This document shows positions 27,170-37,371 of a DNA stretch of 64,000 nt, in pieces. The DNA comes from Jiangella asiatica (lineage in GTDB: Bacteria; Actinomycetota; Actinomycetes; Jiangellales; Jiangellaceae): positions 1-64,000 of the forward strand of contig NZ_SMKZ01000036.1 in the NCBI RefSeq assembly GCF_004349065.1, written 5' to 3'. The notes under the pieces are model-generated. The model searched no databases, was not told the origin of the DNA, and saw only the letters and a program-made list of their open reading frames with translations. Made by a program: the position numbers and the translations under genes. The stretch's first letter is position 1; each line of letters opens with the position of its first letter.

Positions 27170-30100
27170 TCAACGCGGGTGGTCCAGCTGACCGACCCCC
27201 ACACGTACCTCCGCGGAGCACCAGGCCGCGGGCCCAGCGGGCGCACTGGCCGGCTCGGCCGCACTGGCCGCGCCAGCTGCGTCGTCGGGTGAGACACAGA
27301 CCTGGTACGTGTGGACCGTCCCCGGCCGGGGCCGGCCGAGCTGATCGGTGTACGTGCCGTCGTTGTCCGTCGTTGCGAGTAGGTGACCATCGCGTCGAAC
27401 CTCCACTTCCTGCGATGTCGGCCCGGACCACTGGAGAACGGCGTCGTACCCGGTCCGGACCCTGGAGACGTCCGCGCTGAGCGTGACGTCGGCGGCCTCC
27501 TCCACCGTCAGGGTCACCGGGACGGTGACCCGCGGGGAGGCAGGATCGTTGCTGTTCACGCACAGCTGGGCGGTGTAGGCACCGGCGGCCAGGCCAGTGG
27601 CGTCCACGGTGACCGTCGCCGTGCCGGTGCTGCCGGCCACTGCGGTGCCGGCGTCCGGCGTGACGTCGAGCCACGCGATGTCCTCGGGGGTGTCGCACGC
27701 CGGCGCCGGGGTGGCCGTGCCGGTGACCGTGAACGGCAGGCCCAGCGCAGTCCCGGTGCCGGCGTCCACGACGGCCAGCCAGGTGCCGGAGGCGCCGAGC
27801 TGGCGGCCGTCGCCGGTCACCCGCTCGCCGGGGACGGTGACCGGCGGCTGCCACGGCCCAGTGCCGGAGTCCGCGGCGAACTGCCAGTCCAGCCAGTAGG
27901 TGCCCGGCTCCAGGTGGACCCCGGCCGCCGCCGTCACCGTCATGACCGGCCGCGCGGTGTCGAGGTTGGTCTCCGACACCCGGTAGGCGCCGGACCACGC
28001 GGTGTCGCTGCGCCGGTCGGTGGTGGTGTCGCCGAATACGACCTCGCTGCCGGGCGCGCCGGGCTCACCGTCCCAGATCCGCAGCGTCACCCCGTCGATG
28101 GTCGAGTCCGTCGACGACCCGGTCTGGTACGCGAGGAACGTGACGGCCTCGACGTCCCAGCCGTACGGGTCGGTGACGGTGAAGTCGTCGGCCAGGCGGT
28201 TGCCCGCGGACGCGCCGCCGTTGACGCCGAGCGTCGTCATGCCCAGCGTGACGTTCTGCATCACGCTGCGGTCCGAGCCGTCCGGTCCGGCCGCCGGGTG
28301 GGTGACGACCGGCCCGTTGTCGTACAGCGCTCCGTCCGCGGCCGTGGCGCTGTTCGCCGCCGGTGCGCCGGCCGCCGTCTCGATCGACCACTCCAGCAGG
28401 CCGTCGCCGACGTTGGCGATGGCGAGCTCGTGCTCGGTGATGGTGTCCGTCGGCTGCGCGACGTCGAGCGCCTGCGGAGCCACGTCGATGGCGGGGATCT
28501 CCTCGACGACCAGCCGCACCGGAACCGGGCGCAGCGGCCGGACGGCGTCGTTGCTGCGCAGGCAGAGCGTGGCGTCGTGAGTGCCGGCGGACATCCCGGC
28601 GGAGTCGAGCACCACCTCGACCTGCTGCTCGCCGCCGGGCCCGACGGTGCCCGACAGTGGCCGCACCTGCGCCCACGGCGTCTGCGCGGGAAGGTCGCAC
28701 GCGGGGGTGTCGGCCTCGCCGATGACGTTCATGACGATGTGCATGCCGTCGCGGCCGATCTCGGCGACGTCGGTGGGCTCGGTCAGACCGCAGCCCGGCG
28801 CGGCGATGTAGGACGGTGCGCTCTGCCCCGCGCCGTTGGCGCCGATGAAGAACGCGCCGGCGCCGGCCGCGTCGGGCGCCGCGACCTCGACCACCAGCGT
28901 CGCGCCGTCCGGCACCATGCCGGTGACCGGGACCTCGACCATGGTCAGGCTCTGCGGCTCCACCTCGATGCTGGCCGTGCCGATAGGGGTGAGGTTGGCG
29001 TACGTCAGCGGCTGCGCGTCCAGCGTGTACAGGTTGACGTCCATGGTCTGCGGCGACCCGGCGACGGCTTCGACGCCGAACGACACCGCGGTCACGCCGA
29101 ACTCGCCGGTGATACCGAACTCGCGCGGGGTGAACGTGCGCAGGTAGGAGTTCGCGACGGTGCTCTGGCCGTCGTCGGGGCTGCAGGCCGCGGAGGCTCC
29201 CGGCTGGATTCCCTGCGACGCGGAGTGGGTCAGCGTGGTCGTGTACTGGTCCGCCTGCGACGTCGACTCCGGGACGACGACGGCGCCCGGCTCGCCGCGG
29301 GTGCTGAGCTGGGCCGAGCCGTCACCGGTCGACGACGTGCGCGCGGTGGCGTCCTCGGCCGTCGCGATCGGGGCCGTCTCGACGACGGGCGTGCGCGGGC
29401 CCGCCTCGTCGGTCACGCTCCAGGTCAGGTCCGCGTTTCCGGTATTGCCGATGCTGAGCATGTGCGACGTGGTCTCGTCCGGCCCTTGGGTCGACGCGAC
29501 CTCTCCGGGGTCCAGCGTCATCGACGGCGCCGCCGCCTCCGGCACGACGACCACCGGGTAGTGGGTGCCGGCCACCGCAGCACCGTCGGGGTGCGTGGCC
29601 GTCGTCTCCAGCCCGACGTCGCCGAACACCCGCTCGCCCTCCGGCAGGCCACTTACGTCGGCGGTGACGACCAGCTCTTGGGTCGCGCCCGGTGCCAGGG
29701 TGAACGTCTCCGGCGAGACCGTGACGGTCATGCCGGGCGGAGCCTCGATTACCGCGGTGTAGCTGGCCTCGACATCGGCGGCGTTGCGTACGCTGCGGGT
29801 CCAGTCGCAGGTCTCGACGCAGCCGTTGCTGACCAGGGCCGGCAGGTTCAAGGTCTTGGGGTCGCCGCCGATGGCCGGGTCCGCGGCGGCGAAGTTCGCG
29901 TGGGTCTCGTCCATGACCAGCCCGACCCGCCCGGCTTGCTCCAGGTCCAGCCGGCCCGAGCCCATCGCCATCGGGGTCGCGGCGGTCCGGCCGTCCTCGG
30001 CCAGCACGCTGTCGTCGTCGGCGGTCGACGCCAGGGCGGACCGGATCTCGGCCGGCGACCAGTCCGGGTGCAGCGCGGTCAGCAGCGCCCCCGCGCCGGC

Positions 30101-31915
30101 GGCGTGCGGCGACGACATGGACGTGCCCTGCAGCACCAGGTAGTGGTCGGCCTCGTCGCTGCTGCCGGCGCCGGCGGCCAGGATGTTCACGCCCGGCGCG
30201 GTGAACGTCGGCGCCAGCATCTCGAACCGGGACGGGCCGCGCGAGCTGAACCCGCCCATCACGTCGTTCCAGCTCTCGTCGAACTGCAGGGTCACCGCGG
30301 CGCCGAGGCGCACGGTCACCGACGCGGCCGTGGCCAGCTCGCGCAGCGCCTCGCCGGCATCGCGCGTCGTCATCACGGACGGGATGGCGGAGGTCTCCAG
30401 GTCGCCCATGACGATCGGCGGGCTGTCGAACGTGTCATAGACGACGACGGCGACCGCGCCGGCCGCCGCCGCGTAGCCGACCTTGTCGGCGAACGTGCAC
30501 CCGCCGCGCTCGATCAGGGCGATCGCACCGTCGAAGATGGCGCCGGCGAACGGAGCGCAGGCGGTGCGGTTGGCGTCGTCGGCGACGCGCAGCTCGCCCT
30601 CGAGGTCGGCGGTGATCGCCGGGCCGGTGCCGGGGACCGCGGGCAGCCCGGCCGGGCCGTCCGCGGGGGCGGTCACGTCCAGCTCCTGGGCGAAGATCCG
30701 GCTGTGGCTGCTGGCCGCGACCGAGGCGTTCCACGGGCCGCTCTTGGCGACGGTGCCGGCTCCCGGTCCGTCGTTGCCGGCCGACGCGGAGACGTAGATC
30801 CCGGCCTCGAAGGCGTCCAGGAACGCCAGGTCGACCGGGTCGTGCCACGGGTCGTCGGTGCCGGAGATCGAGTAGTTGAGGACGTCGACGCCGTCGGCGA
30901 TGGCCTGGTCGACCGCTGCCAGCACGCTCGACGACGGGCACTGCGGCGAGCACACCAGGTACGAGATGATGTTCGCCCGAGGTGCCACGCCCTGCACGGT
31001 GCGGGTGATCGTGTCGGCCCCGGCCTGGACGGCCGCCTCGTGCACGTTGCCGGCGGCGGTGCTGGCGGTGTGGCTGCCGTGGCCGTCGTCGTCGCGGGCA
31101 TCGTTCGCGGCCGGGTGGAAGGCCCAGGCGCCGATGAGCTTGTCGTTGCAGATCGCCTCGTGCTCGGGGTGGTCGGGGTCGCAGACGCCGAGGTAGGTGC
31201 CCGAGCCGAGCGGGTTGGTGTGCGTGTACCCGTCGCCGTCGGTGGCCGCGAACGCGGGGTGCTCGGGGTTGATGCCGGAGTCGATGACGCCGACGACGAC
31301 GCCCTCGCCGCGGGTGCCGGTCCCGGACGCCGTCTCGCCCTCCCACACCGCGGCCGAGCCGATGAGCTCGTGGCTGACGTCGGTCTCCAGCTCGCGTTCG
31401 GTATCGGGGTAGACCGCGACGACCCCGTCCAGCCCGGTGAGCGCCGCCGCCTCGTCCGCGTCGACCTGAAGGGCCAGGCCATTGAACGCGTTGAGGTAGC
31501 GGTGCTCCACGGGGACGTCGCGGCCCAGCTCGTCGTCGATACGCTCGAGCACGTCGTCCTGCTCCGCGCGCAGGTGGTCACGGTAGGCGCGGCTGGCCGC
31601 GGTACCGGTGTCCAGCTCGTCGGCGCCGGTCAGCCGTGGGCTGGTCGCGGCCAAGCCCTCGACCTCGCCGCCGTAGGCCGCCACCGCGGGCTCCTCCAGC
31701 TGGACGATCCACAGCCCGGTGGTGTCGTCAGGCAGCGTCTCGGCCGTGGGTTCGTCGCCGGGTTCGTCGCCGGTTCGGAGGTCGGCCGGCGCCTCCGGCT
31801 GCGCCGCCGCGGATCGCACGTCGGCACCGGCCATCAGCGAGAGCACCAGCACGAGTCCCGCCGCGAGGCAGGGCCGCAGGACGCTGTGAGCGGGGAGGAC
31901 GCCGGCCTTCTCCAT
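27170..31915 (-). CDS. Secreted multidomain S8 (subtilisin-like) serine protease with PA domain
   Basis: A 1581-residue exported protease. A signal peptide (about 1-38) precedes an I9-type propeptide (YLNAFNGLALQVDADEAAAL) and the catalytic domain with Asp212 (VIDSGINPEHP), His282 (DGHGSHTAS) and Ser599 (GTSMSSPHAAG). A PA insert lies between His and Ser. Downstream are Fn3/Ig-like domains, a module shared with the giant propeller protein (about 890-1065), BACON-like repeats and a terminal Fn3-like domain. This is the pattern of large secreted actinobacterial subtilases that degrade extracellular protein. The extreme C-terminus looks frameshifted in a run of five G: the alternative frame ends SVSWTTRVDSYFSW at 27151. 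Upstream, TCACCAA/TTGGTGA repeats near 31952-31988 may be an operator. Confidence 0.9.
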   Translation of the reverse strand: MEKAGVLPAHSVLRPCLAAGLVLVLSLMAGADVRSAAAQPEAPADLRTGDEPGDEPTAETLPDDTTGLWIVQLEEPAVAAYGGEVEGLAATSPRLTGADELDTGTAASRAYRDHLRAEQDDVLERIDDELGRDVPVEHRYLNAFNGLALQVDADEAAALTGLDGVVAVYPDTERELETDVSHELIGSAAVWEGETASGTGTRGEGVVVGVIDSGINPEHPAFAATDGDGYTHTNPLGSGTYLGVCDPDHPEHEAICNDKLIGAWAFHPAANDARDDDGHGSHTASTAAGNVHEAAVQAGADTITRTVQGVAPRANIISYLVCSPQCPSSSVLAAVDQAIADGVDVLNYSISGTDDPWHDPVDLAFLDAFEAGIYVSASAGNDGPGAGTVAKSGPWNASVAASSHSRIFAQELDVTAPADGPAGLPAVPGTGPAITADLEGELRVADDANRTACAPFAGAIFDGAIALIERGGCTFADKVGYAAAAGAVAVVVYDTFDSPPIVMGDLETSAIPSVMTTRDAGEALRELATAASVTVRLGAAVTLQFDESWNDVMGGFSSRGPSRFEMLAPTFTAPGVNILAAGAGSSDEADHYLVLQGTSMSSPHAAGAGALLTALHPDWSPAEIRSALASTADDDSVLAEDGRTAATPMAMGSGRLDLEQAGRVGLVMDETHANFAAADPAIGGDPKTLNLPALVSNGCVETCDWTRSVRNAADVEASYTAVIEAPPGMTVTVSPETFTLAPGATQELVVTADVSGLPEGERVFGDVGLETTATHPDGAAVAGTHYPVVVVPEAAAPSMTLDPGEVASTQGPDETTSHMLSIGNTGNADLTWSVTDEAGPRTPVVETAPIATAEDATARTSSTGDGSAQLSTRGEPGAVVVPESTSQADQYTTTLTHSASQGIQPGASAACSPDDGQSTVANSYLRTFTPREFGITGEFGVTAVSFGVEAVAGSPQTMDVNLYTLDAQPLTYANLTPIGTASIEVEPQSLTMVEVPVTGMVPDGATLVVEVAAPDAAGAGAFFIGANGAGQSAPSYIAAPGCGLTEPTDVAEIGRDGMHIVMNVIGEADTPACDLPAQTPWAQVRPLSGTVGPGGEQQVEVVLDSAGMSAGTHDATLCLRSNDAVRPLRPVPVRLVVEEIPAIDVAPQALDVAQPTDTITEHELAIANVGDGLLEWSIETAAGAPAANSATAADGALYDNGPVVTHPAAGPDGSDRSVMQNVTLGMTTLGVNGGASAGNRLADDFTVTDPYGWDVEAVTFLAYQTGSSTDSTIDGVTLRIWDGEPGAPGSEVVFGDTTTDRRSDTAWSGAYRVSETNLDTARPVMTVTAAAGVHLEPGTYWLDWQFAADSGTGPWQPPVTVPGERVTGDGRQLGASGTWLAVVDAGTGTALGLPFTVTGTATPAPACDTPEDIAWLDVTPDAGTAVAGSTGTATVTVDATGLAAGAYTAQLCVNSNDPASPRVTVPVTLTVEEAADVTLSADVSRVRTGYDAVLQWSGPTSQEVEVRRDGHLLATTDNDGTYTDQLGRPRPGTVHTYQVCVSPDDAAGAASAAEPASAPAGPAAWCSAEVRVGVGQLDHPR

Positions 31916-32134
31916 TCCGGCAGTCTGTGGCCGCGCACCTTTCCCGATCCATCACCAATGGTCACCATTTTTGCTGTCCGCTTGGTGAGTGGTCACTTCC
32001 CAGCTCGCCGGCCTGGGGCGTCGCCGCCCCTGCTGGCCCCTTGATCATCAACGATCGCCGACATCACGAGGATCGTGTGTGCTCCACCACGCTCGTAACC
32101 CTGGTGAGGCACAGGAACGCCTGGTGATGTGGGG

Positions 32135-33751
32135 TCAGCCGGGGCAGCCCTGCTGTTCGACGCCGTCGACGAGGACCGGCAGCATTCCGGCGGCCGGTGC
32201 GGCGCCGCGGAGCACGTCGACGAGGGCCCGGAACGCTCCCGGCGTCCGGCCGTACAACGCGATCCGGACCCGGGCGTCGCTCGCGCCCAGCGCGTACGGC
32301 GTGTCCAGGGCGACGACCACGTCACCGGCGCCGGAGTCGGTGCCGCCCAACAACCGCACCACCTCGCCGCTGGAGCCGACGGTGAGCCCGGCCGCCTGGG
32401 CCGCCTCGGTGAAGCGGGCCCGGTCGAGGTCGGTGCCGCCGACCACCTGGACCGTGTCGCCGACCAGCGGACCCTCGCAGGCACCGGCCACCACCGTCAC
32501 GCCGGCCAGGGACTCCTCGTACGACAACCCGCCATTCGACCCCACCACGCCCGGGTCCGGCGGTGCTCCAGCGGCTGCCTGGTGCAACATCAGCGCGATC
32601 CCTCGGATGGCCGCCTCCGCCAGCCGCTGGGCGGGCAGCTCCCCGGAGGCGACGGCGTCGACGATGGCCTGGTGGGCGGCCCGGGGATCGGCCGGCATCA
32701 GCACGATGTCGGCGCCGGCCGCGAGCGAGCGCACCGCCGCGGCACCGGAGCCGTAACCGTCGCTGATGGCGGCCATGTCCTGCGCGTCGGTGACCACGAC
32801 GCCGTCGAACCCGAGCTCGTCGCGGAGCAGCCCGATGACCGCCGGCGACAGCGACGACGGCACGCCCGGGTCCACGGCTTCCACGTCGATGTGCGCGACC
32901 ATGACGGCTTCCGCGCCGGCAGCGACCGCGGCCTGGAACGGCACGAAGTCGCGGGCGCGCAGCTCGTCGAGACCGGCGCTCTGCACGGGCAGCTCCTCGT
33001 GGCTGTCCGCCGGCACCGAGCCGTGGCCCGGGAAGTGCTTGGCGACGGCGACGATGCCGGACTCGGCGTACCCGGCCAGCGACGCCGAGACGATGTCGGC
33101 GACCAGCGCAGGATCCGACGAGGCCGAGCGGCTGCCGATGGTGGGGTCGTCCGGGCCGGTGGTGACGTCGGCATCCGGCGCGAACACCATGGTCAAGCCC
33201 ATCGCGCGGAGCTCCTCGCCGCTGGCGCGGGCGGCGTCGGTGGCCATCGCGGTGTCGCGGGAAGCGCCGAGCGTCATGTAGGCCGGGAACTCCGTGGCCG
33301 GTTCGCGGATGCGGGCGACCGAGCCGCCCTCCTGGTCGATCCCGACGATGACCGGGTAGTCGCCGGCACCGGCCTCCTGGATGGCGGCGCTCGCCCGGCT
33401 GACCTGTTCCGGCGACTCGACGTTGTCGCCCATCAGGATGACGCCGCCCAGGCCCAGCTCAGCGATGAGGTCGACCGGCGGCTCCAGCCCGGCGTACCGG
33501 GCGACGATGACCTGCCCGGCCTGCCGCTCGACCGAAAGGTCCGAGACGATCCGCGCGGCTTCGTCGTACTCGGCCTGGGTCGGCCCCCACGCCAGCGGCG
33601 GCGGGGTGGGCGTCGGCGACGGTGTCTCGGACGGGCTCGTGGTCGGCGGGCTGGCCGTGGGCTCGGTGGGCTGGGTCGCCGGACCGGAGCCGTCGTCGGA
33701 ACAGGCCGCCAGCACCAGGGCGCCGACGAGTAGGAGGAGCAGTCGCCGCAT
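32135..33751 (-). CDS. Glycoside hydrolase family 3 lipoprotein (beta-N-acetylhexosaminidase-like)
   Basis: A 538-residue surface lipoprotein: the signal ends in LVLAAC, followed by a Thr/Pro/Ser linker. The GH3 barrel shows VIVGIDQEGGSVARI, the NagZ-type loop KHFPGHG that carries the catalytic His, and the nucleophile Asp in VVVTDAQDM. These mark the N-acetylglucosaminidase branch of GH3, which removes GlcNAc from peptidoglycan or chitin fragments. The C-terminal 140 residues form an extra domain not seen in single-domain NagZ. It stands alone on the minus strand, divergent from the P450 gene. Position next to secreted hydrolases suggests extracellular polymer turnover. Confidence 0.9.
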   Translation of the reverse strand: MRRLLLLLVGALVLAACSDDGSGPATQPTEPTASPPTTSPSETPSPTPTPPPLAWGPTQAEYDEAARIVSDLSVERQAGQVIVARYAGLEPPVDLIAELGLGGVILMGDNVESPEQVSRASAAIQEAGAGDYPVIVGIDQEGGSVARIREPATEFPAYMTLGASRDTAMATDAARASGEELRAMGLTMVFAPDADVTTGPDDPTIGSRSASSDPALVADIVSASLAGYAESGIVAVAKHFPGHGSVPADSHEELPVQSAGLDELRARDFVPFQAAVAAGAEAVMVAHIDVEAVDPGVPSSLSPAVIGLLRDELGFDGVVVTDAQDMAAISDGYGSGAAAVRSLAAGADIVLMPADPRAAHQAIVDAVASGELPAQRLAEAAIRGIALMLHQAAAGAPPDPGVVGSNGGLSYEESLAGVTVVAGACEGPLVGDTVQVVGGTDLDRARFTEAAQAAGLTVGSSGEVVRLLGGTDSGAGDVVVALDTPYALGASDARVRIALYGRTPGAFRALVDVLRGAAPAAGMLPVLVDGVEQQGCPG

Positions 33752-33831
33752 TGACGCCAGTCTGCCACGGCCCGCAACCGGCCGGGCCGGAACGCTGGCG
33801 GCGACGGGTCGGCGCTCGTAGCGTCAGAGGT

Positions 33832-35157
33832 ATGCCCAGCCGCTCGCTGCCCGTGGTCGGCGACCTGCTCACGTTCCAGGCCGACCGGCTCGGCTTCGTC
33901 ACCGCGGTCCAGCGCGAGCACGGCGACGTCGCCAGGTTCCGCCTCGGCCCGTACCCGGTCTGGCAGCTCAGCCACCCCGACCACGTGCGCTCGGTGCTGG
34001 TGAGCGATGCCGCGCGATTCCGCAAGGGCATGGTCCTGCAGCGAGCCCGGGTGGTCCTCGGCGACGGACTGCTCACCGCCGAGGGCGACGTGCACCGGCA
34101 GCACCGCGTGGTCGTCCAGCCGGCCTTCCACTCCCGGCGCGTGGACGGGTACGCCCGGGTCATGGCCGAGCGGGCCGCCGTCACGTCGACGTCGTGGCGG
34201 CCCGGCGAGCCGGTCGACGTGCACGCCGCGACGGTCCGGATGACGCTCGAGACAGCGGGCGCGACCCTGCTCGGCACCGACCTGGACGCCGACGTCGCCA
34301 CGGTCGAGGCTGCGCTCGCCGACCTGCTCAGCGCGTACAAGCTGGCGTTCCTGCCGTTCAGCGAGCGGCTGCAGGGGCTGCCGGTCGGCCCGCTGCGGCG
34401 GCTGCGGCGGGGCCGGACCAGCCTGCACGACCTGGTCGACCGGATGCTCGCCGACCGTGAGCGCTCCGGCGAGGACGGCGGCGACCTGCTGTCCGCGCTG
34501 CTGCTGGGCTCGGGGAACGGTGCCGGGGACGGGGTCACCGGCGGCTCGCCGGTCGCCCGTTCCGCCGTCCGCGACCACGCCGTCACCCTTCTTCTGGCCG
34601 GTCACGAGACGACGGCCAACACGCTCGCCTTCGCGCTGCACCTGCTGGCTCACCACCCGGCCGTACAGGCCCGGGTGCATGCCGAGGTCGACGCGGCCGC
34701 CGGGGACGAGCCACCGGACCTGGACCGCTTCCCGCTCTGCCGGGCGGTCGTCTCCGAGGCGCTGCGGCTGTATCCGCCGTCGTGGATGATGGGCCGCCAG
34801 GCCATCGCCGACCACGAGGTCGACGGGCAGGTCATCGCCGCCGGCGACCTCGTCGTGCTGCCGCAGTGGGTGGTCCACCACGATCATCGCTGGTGGCCGC
34901 GGCCCTACGCGTTCGAGCCGGACCGCTGGCTCGGCGACGGCGACCCCGGCCGGCCGCGGTGGGCGTTCTTCCCGTTCGGCGCCGGGTTGCGCCGGTGCAT
35001 CGGCGAGGGCTTCGCGTGGACCGAGGCGGTGCTCGGGCTGGTCACCATCGCCCGGCGCTGGCGGCTGCGCCCGGTGCCGGACCGCCCCCTGCGCCTGGAC
35101 CCGCTGATCACCCTGCGCCCGCGCCGCGGCCTCTGGCTGATCCCCGACCCCCGTTGA
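33832..35157 (+). CDS. Cytochrome P450
   Basis: A 441-residue soluble haem monooxygenase. The I-helix oxygen motif AGHETT, the ExxR in SEALRLYPP, the aromatic FEPDRW and the haem loop FPFGAGLRRCIGEGFA with the Cys ligand are all present. The sequence style resembles the pentalenene-oxygenase/CYP4-like bacterial class, with no N-terminal membrane anchor. The ATG at 33832 follows AGAGGT. No ferredoxin or reductase gene is adjacent, so electrons must come from elsewhere. The substrate is unknown; terpenoid or fatty acid are possibilities for this class. Confidence 0.93.
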   Translation: MPSRSLPVVGDLLTFQADRLGFVTAVQREHGDVARFRLGPYPVWQLSHPDHVRSVLVSDAARFRKGMVLQRARVVLGDGLLTAEGDVHRQHRVVVQPAFHSRRVDGYARVMAERAAVTSTSWRPGEPVDVHAATVRMTLETAGATLLGTDLDADVATVEAALADLLSAYKLAFLPFSERLQGLPVGPLRRLRRGRTSLHDLVDRMLADRERSGEDGGDLLSALLLGSGNGAGDGVTGGSPVARSAVRDHAVTLLLAGHETTANTLAFALHLLAHHPAVQARVHAEVDAAAGDEPPDLDRFPLCRAVVSEALRLYPPSWMMGRQAIADHEVDGQVIAAGDLVVLPQWVVHHDHRWWPRPYAFEPDRWLGDGDPGRPRWAFFPFGAGLRRCIGEGFAWTEAVLGLVTIARRWRLRPVPDRPLRLDPLITLRPRRGLWLIPDPR

Positions 35158-35205
35158 CCTTCGATCCCCCCGTTGAGTGAGCGCGGCTGGCGCTAGCGTG
35201 GCCGC

Positions 35206-35850
35206 ATGGATGCTGTGGTCTTCGACCTGGACGGCGTGCTGGTCGACTCGGAGCGGGCGTGGGACGAGGTGCGGCGGTCGGTGGTCGCCGCGCACGGTGG
35301 CGCCTGGACCGACGCCGCCACCAGGGCCATGCAGGGCATGAGCACCCCGGAGTGGGCCGCCTACCTGGTCGAGGGACTGGGCGCACGGCTCGCCCCGGAC
35401 GAGGCCGCCGAGCGGGTGGTGACCGAGATGGCGCGCCGGTACGCCGCCGGTCCGCCGGTGCTGCCGGGCGCGGTCGAGACCGTCCGGGCCGTCGCCGCGG
35501 CGCGGCCGGTGGCGATCGCCAGCTCGTCGCCACCGGTGCTGATCAGGTCGTTCCTGGGGTTCGCCGGCCTCGACGACGTGGTGCGGGTCGCGGTGTCGAG
35601 TGAGGAGGTGTCCGCCGGCAAGCCCGCGCCGGATGTGTACCTCGAGGCCGCGCGGCAGCTGGGCGTCGACCCGGGCCGCTGCGTCGCGGTCGAGGACTCC
35701 ACCAATGGGCTGCGCTCGGCACTGGCCGCCGCCATGACCGTCGTCGCCGTCCCGAATCCGCACTTCCCGCCGGACCCGGACGTGGTGAAGGAGGTGGCGG
35801 TGGTGCTGGACGACCTGGGCGAGCTGCCCGCCGTCGTCGACCGCCTCTAA
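35206..35850 (+). CDS. HAD-superfamily phosphatase, beta-phosphoglucomutase-like subgroup
   Basis: A 214-residue hydrolase. Motif I is [11 protein letters not shown] at the N-terminus with the nucleophilic Asp, motif II is ASSSPP, motif III contains [11 protein letters not shown], and motif IV is VEDSTNG. The small helical cap belongs to subclass I. Such proteins dephosphorylate sugar phosphates or phosphoglycolate; the exact substrate cannot be read. It follows the P450 gene by 49 bases on the same strand and converges on tsaD with a 4-base overlap. Confidence 0.9.
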   Translation: MDAVVFDLDGVLVDSERAWDEVRRSVVAAHGGAWTDAATRAMQGMSTPEWAAYLVEGLGARLAPDEAAERVVTEMARRYAAGPPVLPGAVETVRAVAAARPVAIASSSPPVLIRSFLGFAGLDDVVRVAVSSEEVSAGKPAPDVYLEAARQLGVDPGRCVAVEDSTNGLRSALAAAMTVVAVPNPHFPPDPDVVKEVAVVLDDLGELPAVVDRL

Positions 35851-36902
35851 CCGACCAGCACCTCGGTGACCGGGAGCGAGGAGTCCGAGGCGAAGTCCAA
35901 CGACGACGGCGGCAGGCCGCGCTCCACGACGGCGGCGCCCAAGGCCGCGATCATGGCGCCGTTGTCGGTGCACAGGGAGAACCGCGGCTGCCGCAGCTCG
36001 ATGCCGGCGTCCGCGCACCGCTGCTGGGTCAGCTCCCGCAGTCGAGCGTTCGCTGCGACGCCTCCGGCCAGCACCATGGTCGAGATGCCGCGCTCCTGGC
36101 AGGCCAGCACGGCCTTGCGGGTCAGCACGTCGGCGACGGCCTCCTGGAAGCCGGCCGCCACGTCGGCCACGGGCACCGCGTCGCCGTCACGTTCCGCCGT
36201 CTCGACCCAGCGGGCCACGGCGGTCTTGAGGCCGGAGAACGAGAAGTCGTAGCGGTGCCGGTCCATGTCGCGCGGGCTGGTCAGGCCGCGCGGGAACCGG
36301 ATGGCCGAAGGGTCGCCGTCGATGGCCGCGCGCTGGATGCTGGGGCCGCCCGGGTACTTCAGGCCGATCAGCCGGGCCACCTTGTCGAACGCCTCGCCGG
36401 CGGCGTCGTCGAGGGTCTGGCCGAGCAGCTGCGCGGCGGTGGCGATGTCGTCGACCTGCAGGATCTCGGTGTGCCCGCCGGACACCAGCAGTGCGACCAC
36501 CGGGTCGGTGAGCGGGCCGTTCTCCAACTGCTCGGCGGCCACGTGCCCGACCAGGTGGTTGACGCCGTACAAGGGCTTGTCCAGCGCCACCGCGAGCGCC
36601 TTGGCCGCGGACACCCCGACCATGAGCGCTCCGGCGAGCCCGGGCCCGGCCGTCACGGCGACGGCGTCGACGTCACCGAGGGTGACCCCGGCCTCGTCCA
36701 GTCCACGGTGCAGCGTCGGCACGATGGCCTCCAGGTGCGCCCTGCTGGCCACCTCCGGCACGACGCCGCCGAAGCGGACGTGCTCGTCGACGGAGCTGGC
36801 GACGGCGTTGGCCAGCAGCGTGGTCCCGCGCACGAGGCCGACACCGGTCTCGTCGCACGAGGTCTCGATGCCGAGGATCAAGGGTTGGTCGGTCACGGTC
36901 AC
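35847..36902 (-). CDS. tsaD: tRNA N6-adenosine threonylcarbamoyltransferase TsaD
   Basis: Transfers threonylcarbamoyl to A37 of ANN-decoding tRNAs (t6A), acting with TsaB and TsaE. It has 351 residues, an ASKHA fold with [14 protein letters not shown] at the start, the metal-binding histidines in [14 protein letters not shown] for phosphate contact, and a C-terminal [12 protein letters not shown] with the metal-binding Asp. The GTG start overlaps the rimI stop by four bases. Last gene of the tsaB-rimI-tsaD run; in related actinomycetes groES follows soon after, but here about 25 kb separate them. Confidence 0.97.
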   Translation of the reverse strand: MTVTDQPLILGIETSCDETGVGLVRGTTLLANAVASSVDEHVRFGGVVPEVASRAHLEAIVPTLHRGLDEAGVTLGDVDAVAVTAGPGLAGALMVGVSAAKALAVALDKPLYGVNHLVGHVAAEQLENGPLTDPVVALLVSGGHTEILQVDDIATAAQLLGQTLDDAAGEAFDKVARLIGLKYPGGPSIQRAAIDGDPSAIRFPRGLTSPRDMDRHRYDFSFSGLKTAVARWVETAERDGDAVPVADVAAGFQEAVADVLTRKAVLACQERGISTMVLAGGVAANARLRELTQQRCADAGIELRQPRFSLCTDNGAMIAALGAAVVERGLPPSSLDFASDSSLPVTEVLVG

Positions 36903-37363
36903 CGATTATCCGGCAGCCGCTTGCGCAGGACGAAACCGTCGCGCCGCCCGGCGTAGTAGTTGCGTCGCACCGCGATGCGTTCGAAGCCGTGCCGCTGGTA
37001 GAACGCTTGGGCCGGCTCGTTGTCGGCGCGCACCTCGAGCAGCAGCTCCGCGGCACCGCGCCGCCGTGCCTCGCCGGACAGGGCGTCCAGCAGAACGGTG
37101 CCGATGCCGGAACGCTGGGCCGAAGCGGCGACGGCGATGGTGAGGACGTCCGCGGTGTCGCCGGGCATCGCGGGTGCGGACAGCCCGGCGTAGCCGACCA
37201 GCTCGTCGGCGGCCTCGGCCACCACGTACCAGCGCGTGTCGGGCACGCCGGACAGCTCGGACCAGAACTGCTCCGCGCTCCACGGCGGGTCGCCGGCGAA
37301 CAGCTCTTCCTCCAGTGGGAGCACCGTCTCGATGTCCCACCACCGCATCGGCCGCAGCCGCAC
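36899..37363 (-). CDS. rimI: Ribosomal-protein-alanine N-acetyltransferase RimI
   Basis: A 154-residue GNAT enzyme that acetylates the N-terminal alanine of ribosomal protein S18. The CoA motif is [18 protein letters not shown], followed by [24 protein letters not shown] and the typical [14 protein letters not shown] end. The GTG start lies eight bases after tsaB, and the stop overlaps tsaD, which is the standard tsaB-rimI-tsaD arrangement and supports the assignment over other GNATs. Confidence 0.93.
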   Translation of the reverse strand: MRLRPMRWWDIETVLPLEEELFAGDPPWSAEQFWSELSGVPDTRWYVVAEAADELVGYAGLSAPAMPGDTADVLTIAVAASAQRSGIGTVLLDALSGEARRRGAAELLLEVRADNEPAQAFYQRHGFERIAVRRNYYAGRRDGFVLRKRLPDNR

Positions 37364-37371
37364 CGTCGACG

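Noticed and set aside
31952-31988. Operator upstream of the S8 protease from TCACCAA/TTGGTGA and GGTCAC repeats
   Set aside because: Arms are short with a long spacer and no promoter hexamers line up, so it is mentioned with the gene but not listed as a feature.
27383-32044. 1553-codon plus-strand open frame opposite the S8 protease
   Set aside because: Antisense shadow; the minus frame has the full catalytic triad and domain order.
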